A stretch of 29,988 bases of DNA from CBFFRJ01 sp965644225 (GTDB lineage: Bacteria > Pseudomonadota > Gammaproteobacteria > Enterobacterales > Enterobacteriaceae): contig NZ_CBFFRJ010000059.1 in the NCBI RefSeq assembly GCF_965644225.1, positions 1 through 29,988 on the forward strand. The letters are read 5' to 3'. The translations under genes were made by a program, and so were the position numbers. The notes beneath the pieces are model-generated. The model was not told where the DNA came from, ran no database searches, and was given only the letters and a program-made list of their open reading frames with translations. This document shows positions 23,526 to 29,988 of this stretch, piece by piece; position 1 is the first letter of the stretch; each line of letters opens with the position of its first letter.

Positions 23526-25460
23526 ATGTTTCAGGATAACCCGCTGCTCGCGCAGCTAAAACAGCAACTTCATTCCCAAACACCTCGTGCGGAAGGTGTC
23601 GTGAAAGCCACGGAAAAAGGCTTTGGTTTCCTCGAAGTCGATGCGCAAAAAAGCTATTTCATCCCGCCGCCGCAGATGAAAAAAGTGATGCATGGCGATC
23701 GCATTATTGCCGTTGTCCATACTGAAAAAGATCGGGAATCCGCTGAGCCGGAAGAGCTGGTTGAGCCATTCCTGTCACGTTTTGTCGGCAGAGTTCAACG
23801 CAAAGACGATCGTCTTTCTATTGTTCCCGATCATCCGTTAATCAAGGACGTTATTCCCTGCCGCGCAGATCGTGACGTGGCCCATGATTTTAAAGATGGT
23901 GACTGGGCGGTAGCCGAAATGCGCCGTCACCCGCTTAAAGGCGATCGCACCTTCTACGCTGAACTGACCCAGTTTATTACCTTTGGCGACGATCATTTCG
24001 TTCCCTGGTGGGTAACCCTGGCGCGTCACAATCTTGAGAAAGAAGCACCGAACGGTGTGGCCAGCCAGATGCTGGACGAAAATCTGCAACGTATTGACCT
24101 GACCGCGCTGGAATTTGTGACCATTGACAGCGCCAGCACTGAAGATATGGACGATGCCCTGTTTGTTGAAGAGGCCGCTGACGGCAAGCTGCATCTGACC
24201 GTGGCGATTGCCGATCCGACCGCCTGGGTGGCACAAGGTAGTGATATCGACAACAACGCCAAAATTCGCGCGTTCACCAACTACCTGCCCGGTTTCAACA
24301 TTCCAATGTTACCGCGCGAGCTGTCCGACGACCTGTGCTCGCTGCGCGCCAATGAAGTCCGCCCGGTGCTGGCCTGTCGCATGGTCATCGACAGGGAAGG
24401 AAGCATCGAAGACAACATTGAATTCTTTGCCGCCACCATCACCTCAAAAGCCAAACTGGTGTATGACGAGGTGTCTGACTGGTTAGAAAACAGCGGCGAC
24501 TGGCAACCGCAGAACGACGAAATTGCCGCCCAGATCCGTCTGTTGCACCGTGTTTGCCTCGCCCGCGCTCAGTGGCGTCAAACCCACGCGCTGGTGTTCA
24601 AAGATCGCCCGGACTACCGTTTTATCCTCGGTGAGAAAGGCGAAGTGCTGGACATCGTGGCTGAACCACGGCGGATTGCTAACCGTATTGTTGAAGAGTC
24701 GATGATAGCCGCCAACATCTGCGCCGCTCGCGTGCTGTGTGATAAGCTCGGTTTTGGTGTCTACAACGTACATATGGGCTTTGATCCTGCCAGCAGCGAG
24801 CAACTCGCCGCACTGCTCAAAACCCATGGTATTGAGGTCGATGCGCAAGAGGTCCTGACCTTAAACGGCTTCTGCACCCTGCGTCGTGAGCTGGATGCTC
24901 AACCTTCTGGCTTCCTCGACAGCCGTATTCGCCGCTTCCAGTCATTTGCAGAAATCAGCATTGATCCAGGCCCGCACTTTGGTCTGGGTCTGGAGGCTTA
25001 TGCCACCTGGACCTCGCCTATTCGTAAATACGGCGACATGATTAACCATCGCTTGCTCAAAGCGATTATCAAAGGTGAAACGCCAGCGCGTCCACAAGCT
25101 GAAATCACCGTACAGATGGCAGAGCGCCGTCGTCTGAACCGCATGGCGGAACGTGATGTCGGCGACTGGCTGTATGCCCGTTATCTGCAGGATAAAGCCG
25201 GAACTGACGTGCGCTTTGCGGCTGAAATTATCGATGTCAGCCGCGGGGGTATGCGTGTCCGTCTGGTGGACAACGGCGCAGTGGCGTTTATTCCAGCGCC
25301 CTTTATTCATGCGGTTCGGGATGAACTGGTATGCAGCCAGGAAACCGGCACCGTGCAGATTAAAGGTGAATCCGTGTTTAAGGTCACCGACGTTATTGAT
25401 GTGACCATTGCCGAAGTGCGTATGGAAACACGCAGCGTTATCGCCCGTCCGGCAGTCTGA
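23526..25460 (+). CDS. rnb: Exoribonuclease II
   Basis: Processive 3'-5' exoribonuclease that degrades unstructured mRNA, 644 aa as in E. coli. Two N-terminal cold-shock/OB domains (about 1-80 and 81-170) lead into the RNB catalytic domain, where the metal-binding D201, D207, D209 and D210 sit in IDSASTEDMDD. A C-terminal S1 domain (from about 555) ends the protein. The protein is complete with no missing key residue seen. The 127 bases upstream hold its leader. Confidence 0.97.
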   Translation: MFQDNPLLAQLKQQLHSQTPRAEGVVKATEKGFGFLEVDAQKSYFIPPPQMKKVMHGDRIIAVVHTEKDRESAEPEELVEPFLSRFVGRVQRKDDRLSIVPDHPLIKDVIPCRADRDVAHDFKDGDWAVAEMRRHPLKGDRTFYAELTQFITFGDDHFVPWWVTLARHNLEKEAPNGVASQMLDENLQRIDLTALEFVTIDSASTEDMDDALFVEEAADGKLHLTVAIADPTAWVAQGSDIDNNAKIRAFTNYLPGFNIPMLPRELSDDLCSLRANEVRPVLACRMVIDREGSIEDNIEFFAATITSKAKLVYDEVSDWLENSGDWQPQNDEIAAQIRLLHRVCLARAQWRQTHALVFKDRPDYRFILGEKGEVLDIVAEPRRIANRIVEESMIAANICAARVLCDKLGFGVYNVHMGFDPASSEQLAALLKTHGIEVDAQEVLTLNGFCTLRRELDAQPSGFLDSRIRRFQSFAEISIDPGPHFGLGLEAYATWTSPIRKYGDMINHRLLKAIIKGETPARPQAEITVQMAERRRLNRMAERDVGDWLYARYLQDKAGTDVRFAAEIIDVSRGGMRVRLVDNGAVAFIPAPFIHAVRDELVCSQETGTVQIKGESVFKVTDVIDVTIAEVRMETRSVIARPAV

Positions 25461-25471
25461 TTATCTCTCTC

Positions 25472-25502
25472 ATTCAGGCTCTTCCTCAGGAGGAGCCTGA
25501 AT
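25472..25502 (+). terminator. Hairpin after rnb, probable terminator
   Basis: A 10-bp stem, ATTCAGGCTC / GAGCCTGAAT with an 11-base loop, starts 12 bases after the rnb stop. No T-tract follows, so it may rather protect the 3' end. Confidence 0.5.
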
Positions 25503-25770
25503 CCCCACAATGAATGCGGTTACACATGCATTTTTTCTCAATTCCTCCCACAAAACCTTTAAACCCGCCACAATAAAAAAATATCTGCACACAACGCCAG
25601 TCTTAACCTATGCAAATTTTACCCACCCGCTATATTTGTAAGCGGGACGCGTTGATTATGAGATTGTAAATAAAAACAATATGTTTTCCCTGGACTGCAC
25701 CAGGCAAACAGATGGTTAATCCATCCTTAAATAAGTATCCGTTGCGCTTTTGGGTAGGTTGGGAGAGAGA
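25503..25770. other. AT-rich leader region of rpfR/pdeR
   Basis: 268 bases without a gene. Visible elements are a palindrome CCCGCT-N9-AGCGGG at 25626-25646 whose loop is AT only, and a possible sigma70 promoter TTGATT-N17-AACAAT at 25652-25680 just downstream of it. The palindrome is well placed to be an operator or an attenuator stem. The region is much richer in A+T than its neighbours, which would suit H-NS binding; that is an inference. Confidence 0.45.
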
Positions 25771-27756
25771 ATGAGAGACTTGCAGGAACAGAATTTACTG
25801 TTTCGTTATTTGGGCTCCAGCAGCCCTTCCTGGCGGTTAAGCGCGGACAGCAACGCCCTGCACTTCGCCCCTGATGAAGATTCTGACGTGAGCCAGGTGG
25901 TGACGCTCAGTGATGATCAGGCAATACAGCTGCGTCAGCTCACGGTCATTACCTCCAGTCTGACAATGCACCTTTCTTTATTCGGCGATGACATCCCGGT
26001 CCATCTCGTTGGGCGGAAAATCAATAAAAATGAATGGGCTGGCACCGCCTCTTCATGGCATGACACCTCTTCCGTGGCGCGTGATTTAGTGCAGGGGCTC
26101 TCCTTTGCCGAACAAGTGGTTTCTGAAGCCAACTCGGTTATCGTTATTCTCGACCGGCACGGTAATATTCAGCGCTTTAACCGTCTGTGTGAAGAATATA
26201 CCGGGCTCAAAGAGCATGAAGTTATTGGTCAGAACGTCTTTAAGCTGTTTATGACCAAACAAGAAGCCGCCGCGTCCCGGCACAATATCAATGAATTCTT
26301 TCGCAATGGCTCATCCTATGAAGTCGAACGCTGGATTAAAACCCGCAAAGGGCAGCGCTTATTTCTGTTCCGCAATAAATTTGTCCACAGCGGCAGCGGT
26401 AAAAATGAAATATTTCTTATCTGTTCAGGTACGGATATTACAGAGGAGCGTCGGGCGCAGGAACGTTTACGCGTTTTAGCCAATACCGACACCATTACCG
26501 GATTACCCAATCGTAACGCTATCCATGAATTAATCAGTGCAGCGATTGAACATCGCGGCGACACGCAGGCTGGCGTCGTCTACCTCGATCTGGATAACTT
26601 TAAAAAAGTGAATGACGCCTACGGTCACATGTTTGGCGATCAGTTGCTTCAGGCTGTCTCGCTGGCCATTTTAAGCTGCCTCGATGAAGGCCAGGTACTG
26701 GCCAGGCTCGGGGGAGATGAATTTATCGTGCTGGCGACCGATACCTCCCAGAGCGCATTAGAGGCGATGGCGTCTCGGATTATTACCCGCTTACGTCAGC
26801 CATTTCGTATCGGTCTTATTGAGGTCTATACCGGCTGCTCACTGGGAATATCCGTTGCCCCACAGCACGGCAACGATCGCGAAAGTATTATTCGTAACGC
26901 CGATACGGCGATGTATATCGCGAAAGAGAATGGACGCGGTAAATTTTGTGTCTTTACGCCTGAAATGAATCAGCGCGTTTTCGAATATCTGTGGCTGGAT
27001 ACCAACCTGCGCAAAGCGCTGGATAAAGACCAGTTGGTTATCCATTACCAGCCCAAAGTGACCTGGCGCGGTGAAGTCCGCAGCCTCGAAGCGCTGGTAC
27101 GCTGGCAGTCTCCGGAGCGCGGCCTTATCCCGCCGCTGGATTTTATTGCCTATGCCGAAGAGTCAGGGCTGATTGTTCCGCTGGGCCGTTGGGTGATGCT
27201 CGATGTGGTACGCCAGGTGGCAAAATGGCGTGACAAAGGCATTAATTTGCGGGTGGCGGTAAACGTTTCCGCCCGCCAGCTGGCGGATCAGACGATTTTT
27301 AGCGACCTGAAGCAGGCATTAAAGGATCTCAATTTTGAGTACTGCCCGATTGATGTTGAACTGACGGAAAGTTGCCTGATTGAGAACGAAGATCTGGCGC
27401 TGTCGCTGATCCAGCAGTTCAGTAAGCTTGGTTCCCAGGTGCATCTTGACGATTTTGGTACCGGTTATTCCTCCCTGTCACAGCTGGCGCGCTTCCCTAT
27501 CGATGCCATCAAGCTGGACCAGTCCTTCGTCAAAAATATCCATAAGCAGTCGGTTTCTCAGTCGCTGGTGCGTGCCATTGTGGCAGTGGCGCAGGCGCTG
27601 AATTTACAGGTGATTGCTGAGGGTGTGGAAAGTACGAAAGAAGACGCCTTTCTGACCAAGAACGGCGTCAACGAACGACAGGGATTCTTATTTGCTAAAC
27701 CCATGCCCGCTGCCGCATTCGAGCGATGGTATAAACGCTATCTGTCGCGAAAATAA
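25771..27756 (+). CDS. pdeR: RpfR/PdeR: DSF-responsive PAS-GGDEF-EAL c-di-GMP phosphodiesterase
   Basis: Orthologue of E. coli PdeR (Gmr/YciR, 661 aa, same length) and of the BDSF receptor RpfR. Residues 1 to about 95 form the region that in Cronobacter RpfR binds RpfF (FI domain). A PAS domain follows at 112-225, the expected binding site for cis-2-unsaturated fatty acid. GGDEF is intact at 314-318 with no RxxD. The EAL domain starts at 440, and its catalytic residues E440, N498, E530, D560, D561, K582 and E617 are all present, so phosphodiesterase activity is expected. I chose ATG 25771 (GGGAGAGA just upstream) over a TTG seven codons earlier. It is convergent with rpfF, one base apart. In E. 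coli it restrains DgcM-MlrA control of curli. Confidence 0.94.
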   Translation: MRDLQEQNLLFRYLGSSSPSWRLSADSNALHFAPDEDSDVSQVVTLSDDQAIQLRQLTVITSSLTMHLSLFGDDIPVHLVGRKINKNEWAGTASSWHDTSSVARDLVQGLSFAEQVVSEANSVIVILDRHGNIQRFNRLCEEYTGLKEHEVIGQNVFKLFMTKQEAAASRHNINEFFRNGSSYEVERWIKTRKGQRLFLFRNKFVHSGSGKNEIFLICSGTDITEERRAQERLRVLANTDTITGLPNRNAIHELISAAIEHRGDTQAGVVYLDLDNFKKVNDAYGHMFGDQLLQAVSLAILSCLDEGQVLARLGGDEFIVLATDTSQSALEAMASRIITRLRQPFRIGLIEVYTGCSLGISVAPQHGNDRESIIRNADTAMYIAKENGRGKFCVFTPEMNQRVFEYLWLDTNLRKALDKDQLVIHYQPKVTWRGEVRSLEALVRWQSPERGLIPPLDFIAYAEESGLIVPLGRWVMLDVVRQVAKWRDKGINLRVAVNVSARQLADQTIFSDLKQALKDLNFEYCPIDVELTESCLIENEDLALSLIQQFSKLGSQVHLDDFGTGYSSLSQLARFPIDAIKLDQSFVKNIHKQSVSQSLVRAIVAVAQALNLQVIAEGVESTKEDAFLTKNGVNERQGFLFAKPMPAAAFERWYKRYLSRK

Positions 27757-27757
27757 A

Positions 27758-28627
27758 TCAGCTGGCCCGACTTAGCGTGGTGGCTGCATGCCGGTTCTGT
27801 AACTGCACCAGACGTTCCATATAGGCAATGTCTTTGGGTTCCAGACAGAATGCAGCGTCAACCCAGTCTTCAGTAATGTCCATTAGCTCGCTGCGCGGAA
27901 GTTGCATGACCCGCTGGCGGGCGCGCAGCATCGCACGGACGCCATTGAGCCTTGGCTGCAGCGTGTCAATAAAGGTTCTGACTGCCATGTAGCCTTGCCC
28001 GGGTTCAAACAATTGATCCACCAGCCCATACTGTTCATACCATTCTGCGGTATGGGACTCTCCTTTATAGATAAGTTCTTCCGCCAGTTTCATGCCTGAG
28101 CGGCGAGCCACCAGTGAATATCCTCCCATGCCAGGGAAGTGGTTAAAGGCTATCTCAGGAAATCCGAGACGGGCATCGCGCTGTGCAAGAATGAAATGGT
28201 GCGCCAGTGCGGCTTCAAATCCTCCGCCCAGAGCGCTGCCTTCCACCATCGCCAGAGAAATGGCACCGGAATCGAAGCCACGGGACGCGGCATGTACGCA
28301 ATCCACACAGGCACGGGCATAGGCCCGCAGCGCTTCACGTCGTCCGTTCTGGATACACTCGACAAAAAAGCGTAAATCCCCTCCGGTATTGTACATTCCG
28401 GGGACCAGCGAGCCTGTAACCCAGAAATCAACCGCAAATCCCGCCTGCCTGACCAGCCAGGAAGCATTCATGATCTCTTCGATTAATACGTGGTTAAAAC
28501 AGGGACGGGGCTGCGCTCGCAACATCATCCATACCGTGCGCCGCTCTTCTTCGTAATAGCAGGAAAGCTGCGTAAAACGCTCAGTATCGGTAAAAAGTTT
28601 GCACGTAGCCTGGTTGATAACTGTCAT
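27758..28627 (-). CDS. rpfF: DSF-family signal synthase RpfF (enoyl-CoA hydratase fold)
   Basis: Cytosolic crotonase-superfamily enzyme that both dehydrates 3-hydroxyacyl-ACP to the cis-2-enoyl form and releases the free acid (DSF or BDSF). 289 aa, the RpfF length. The two catalytic glutamates are in place: E138 in GSALGGGFEAAL and E158 in GFPEIAFNHFPGMGGYS, twenty apart as E141/E161 in Xanthomonas RpfF. The long GGGFEAA/FPGMG(A/G)YS pattern separates it from ordinary enoyl-CoA hydratases, which lack the thioesterase site. The ribosome site is GGAGG, nine bases before ATG 28627. E. coli K-12 has no gene here. Pairing with rpfR is the known Cronobacter/Burkholderia arrangement. Its exact product chain length cannot be read from sequence. 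Confidence 0.93.
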   Translation of the reverse strand: MTVINQATCKLFTDTERFTQLSCYYEEERRTVWMMLRAQPRPCFNHVLIEEIMNASWLVRQAGFAVDFWVTGSLVPGMYNTGGDLRFFVECIQNGRREALRAYARACVDCVHAASRGFDSGAISLAMVEGSALGGGFEAALAHHFILAQRDARLGFPEIAFNHFPGMGGYSLVARRSGMKLAEELIYKGESHTAEWYEQYGLVDQLFEPGQGYMAVRTFIDTLQPRLNGVRAMLRARQRVMQLPRSELMDITEDWVDAAFCLEPKDIAYMERLVQLQNRHAATTLSRAS

Positions 28628-28727
28628 AGACTTGATCCTCCGAAATAAAAGCGCGTAGTGCGCAAAGCAAGACTAATCCAGCAACAAACCCGACAGTATG
28701 TAAGTTAGTGAATATATAGTTGGTGCT

Positions 28728-28733
28728 TATAAT
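28728..28733 (+). promoter_or_regulatory. -10 box of yciZ promoter in the rpfF-yciZ divergent region
   Basis: A perfect TATAAT lies 88 bases before yciZ, with a TG two bases upstream but a poor -35. The 193-base divergent region around it is very AT-rich; the rpfF promoter must also lie here, probably overlapping (TATATT on the minus strand near 28712-28717). Confidence 0.45.
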
Positions 28734-28820
28734 ATTTTGAGATTTCGTTTTTCTTCTTCTCTTTTTACACTGTTTTCTGCATCATTCATTTTGTTAATTT
28801 TCATACATAAAGGTGAAGAC

Positions 28821-29003
28821 ATGGCCGACATTGACGTAAAGCAACTGACCGGACGGATTGATACCGTGCTGGATATTCTGGTTGCCGGTGATTACCAATC
28901 CGCCATTCGTAACCTGGAGATCCTGAAGGCGGAATTGCAGCAACTCGAAACTGCAGGCCAGGACGGACTCAGCGGGCAACCCAAAACGCCCTGGGAAGTG
29001 TAA
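28821..29003 (+). CDS. yciZ: UPF0509 small protein YciZ
   Basis: 60-aa cytosolic protein of unknown function. The family pattern is clear: RIDTVLDILVAGDYQSAI followed by RNLEILKAEL and a C-terminal PWEV. I chose ATG 28821 (AAAGGTGA upstream) because E. coli YciZ starts there; an in-frame ATG at 28737 would add a 28-residue hydrophobic leader foreign to the family. That extension lies just behind the -10 box and is unlikely. It is helical and predicted to be soluble. Its position between rpfF and yciT is kept from the E. coli order pdeR-yciZ-yciT. Confidence 0.88.
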   Translation: MADIDVKQLTGRIDTVLDILVAGDYQSAIRNLEILKAELQQLETAGQDGLSGQPKTPWEV

Positions 29004-29094
29004 TTAATATTCTGTCATCGCCCCGCTGCTGTGATGTTTCCTGTCGGGGCGAGTGATATCAATCCTTGCTGTAATAACACGAAAAATAGTAGCT

Positions 29095-29853
29095 ATGAAT
29101 TTCCGACAACAACGCATTCTCCAGACGGTTATTGATAAAGGCCGAATGAGCGTTTCGGATCTGGCAAAAATGACCGGCGTGTCCGAGGTCACTATTCGTC
29201 AGGATTTGAATACGCTGGAAAAAGAGAGTTATCTGCGCCGAACCCATGGATTTGCCGTCCCGCTGGACAGCGATGATGTCGAAACGCGGATGATGAATAA
29301 TTACACCGTAAAGCGTGAGCTTGCAGATTTTGCCGCCTCGCAGGTGAAAGAAGGCGAAACGGTATTTATTGAGAATGGCAGCTGTAATGCCCTTCTCGCC
29401 CGCCGCCTTGGGGAACAGCGTGATATCACCATTATTACGGTGAGCAGCTATATCGCCCATTTACTGAAAGACGCACTGTGCGATGTGATCCTGCTGGGTG
29501 GTATCTACCAGAAGAAAAGCGAAAGTATGGTTGGTCCGCTGACGCGTCAGTTTGTGCAACAGGTGCACTTCAGCAAAGCCTTTATTGGTATTGATGGCTG
29601 GCTGCCTGAAACAGGGTTTACCGGCCGCGACATGATGCGTACCGATGTGGTCAATGCGGTGCTGGAAAAAGGCTGCGAGGCCATTGTGCTGACCGACAGC
29701 TCAAAATTTGGTGCCGTGCATCCGTACCCTTTAGGCGCGGGTAATCATTTTAACCGGGTGATAACCGATACGCGACTTCCGCAGGAAATCAGTGCGCAAC
29801 TGCAACAATCAGGCCTGGTGGTTGATCTTGTCGACATCGCCGTTTCTGAGTAA
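29095..29853 (+). CDS. yciT: DeoR-family transcriptional regulator YciT
   Basis: 252-aa repressor-type protein with an N-terminal DeoR helix-turn-helix (residues 1-57, core VSDLAKMTGVSEVTIRQDLNTLEK) and a C-terminal DeoRC sugar-phosphate-sensor domain (about 70-235) containing the IENGS-x-NALLARRLGE segment and the FIGIDGW and VLTDSSKFG motifs. It is close to E. coli YciT throughout; E. coli YciT has been linked to osmolarity. Its ligand is unknown. I chose ATG 29095 to match E. coli; a start at 29053 adds 14 residues and has no support. A hairpin follows at 29861-29878. Confidence 0.92.
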   Translation: MNFRQQRILQTVIDKGRMSVSDLAKMTGVSEVTIRQDLNTLEKESYLRRTHGFAVPLDSDDVETRMMNNYTVKRELADFAASQVKEGETVFIENGSCNALLARRLGEQRDITIITVSSYIAHLLKDALCDVILLGGIYQKKSESMVGPLTRQFVQQVHFSKAFIGIDGWLPETGFTGRDMMRTDVVNAVLEKGCEAIVLTDSSKFGAVHPYPLGAGNHFNRVITDTRLPQEISAQLQQSGLVVDLVDIAVSE

Positions 29854-29860
29854 GTGACAA

Positions 29861-29878
29861 AGCCCGCGAATGCGGGCT
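29861..29878. terminator. Hairpin after yciT, probable terminator
   Basis: A 7-bp GC-rich stem, AGCCCGC / GCGGGCT with a GAAT loop, starts eight bases after the yciT stop. T-runs are short on both sides, with TTTG on the minus strand, so it may also serve a leftward gene beyond the window. Confidence 0.55.
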
Positions 29879-29909
29879 ATCTCCTTCATATCTGAGATTA
29901 TTCCGACCT

Positions 29910-29988
29910 GCCAGTAAGTATCCTCCGGCAGAGCCGGAGGCTTTAGGGTGAGCGCCTCAAAGGCGCCGACAAACCATGAGCCGCCCAA
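29910..29988. repeat. Tandem hairpin repeat at the window edge, possible IS200/IS605-type end
   Basis: Two perfect hairpins stand in a row: CCTCCGGC-AGA-GCCGGAGG at 29922-29940 and GCGCCT-CAA-AGGCGC at 29952-29966. The second is followed by a stretch that reads on to the edge without a gene. Sequence of this kind (hairpin, then GCTTTAGGG) is familiar to me from ends of IS200/IS605-like elements, but a REP-type intergenic repeat is equally possible. In E. coli osmB follows yciT; it is not seen here. Confidence 0.4.

Noticed and set aside
1..29988. CRISPR arrays, tRNA, rRNA, prophage or toxin-antitoxin genes
   Set aside because: No regularly spaced direct repeats, no tRNA-like cloverleaf with conserved T-loop, and no phage or toxin-antitoxin proteins among the coding regions.

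Overview
The window is a chromosomal segment of an enterobacterium (Enterobacteriaceae). The gene order dgcM, mppA-mpaA-ycjG-tpx-tyrR-ycjF-ycjX-pspDCBA-pspF-sapABCDF-fabI-yciW-rnb-pdeR-yciZ-yciT matches the E. coli backbone block by block, and most proteins have E. coli family lengths (TyrR 513, Tpx 168, FabI 262, RNase II 644, PdeR 661 residues). Several E. coli genes are missing here: pspE and the ycjM-W/ompG block, ycjD, the ymjC/ycjY stretch, and the ynaI-fnr-ogt-abg region. A DSF-synthase gene (rpfF) beside the PdeR orthologue points to an Enterobacter/Cronobacter-like genus rather than Escherichia. The genus is an inference.

Layout. Positions 1-75 look like the tail of an IS5-family element. 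187-2945 holds two diguanylate cyclases, a membrane MHYT-GGDEF protein and DgcM. 2998-4303 holds a small unknown ORF, an orphan SAM methyltransferase and, divergent from it, a RyhB-type iron-responsive small RNA with Fur-box-like operators between them. A further strong + strand terminator at 4447-4491 suggests one more short transcript. 4511-7983 is the murein-peptide recycling group (mppA, mpaA, ycjG). 8101-12797 holds tpx, tyrR and ycjXF. An ERIC repeat separates ycjX from the psp operon at 13032-14590, which is read divergently from pspF. sapABCDF is one overlapping operon at 15837-21116, followed by fabI, yciW and rnb. 25771-28627 is an RpfR (PdeR)-RpfF pair, convergent with one base between stop codons. 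yciZ and yciT follow, and the window ends in a tandem hairpin that looks repetitive.

How the genes fit together. Three GGDEF proteins lie in the window. In E. coli, DgcM and PdeR form a c-di-GMP switch that controls curli through MlrA. Here the PdeR orthologue sits next to its likely signal synthase, so a diffusible cis-2-unsaturated fatty acid (DSF/BDSF type) probably feeds into this switch. MppA imports cell-wall peptide, MpaA removes diaminopimelate and YcjG epimerises the remaining dipeptide. PspF drives the membrane-stress operon pspABCD from a sigma54 promoter with an IHF site. The RyhB paralogue and the methyltransferase probably both respond to iron through Fur.

The least described parts are the RyhB-like RNA with its methyltransferase neighbour, the extra terminated transcript at 4401-4491, and the coupling of the RpfF/RpfR pair to DgcM. 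Both window ends look like repeats, so this may be one contig of a short-read assembly.
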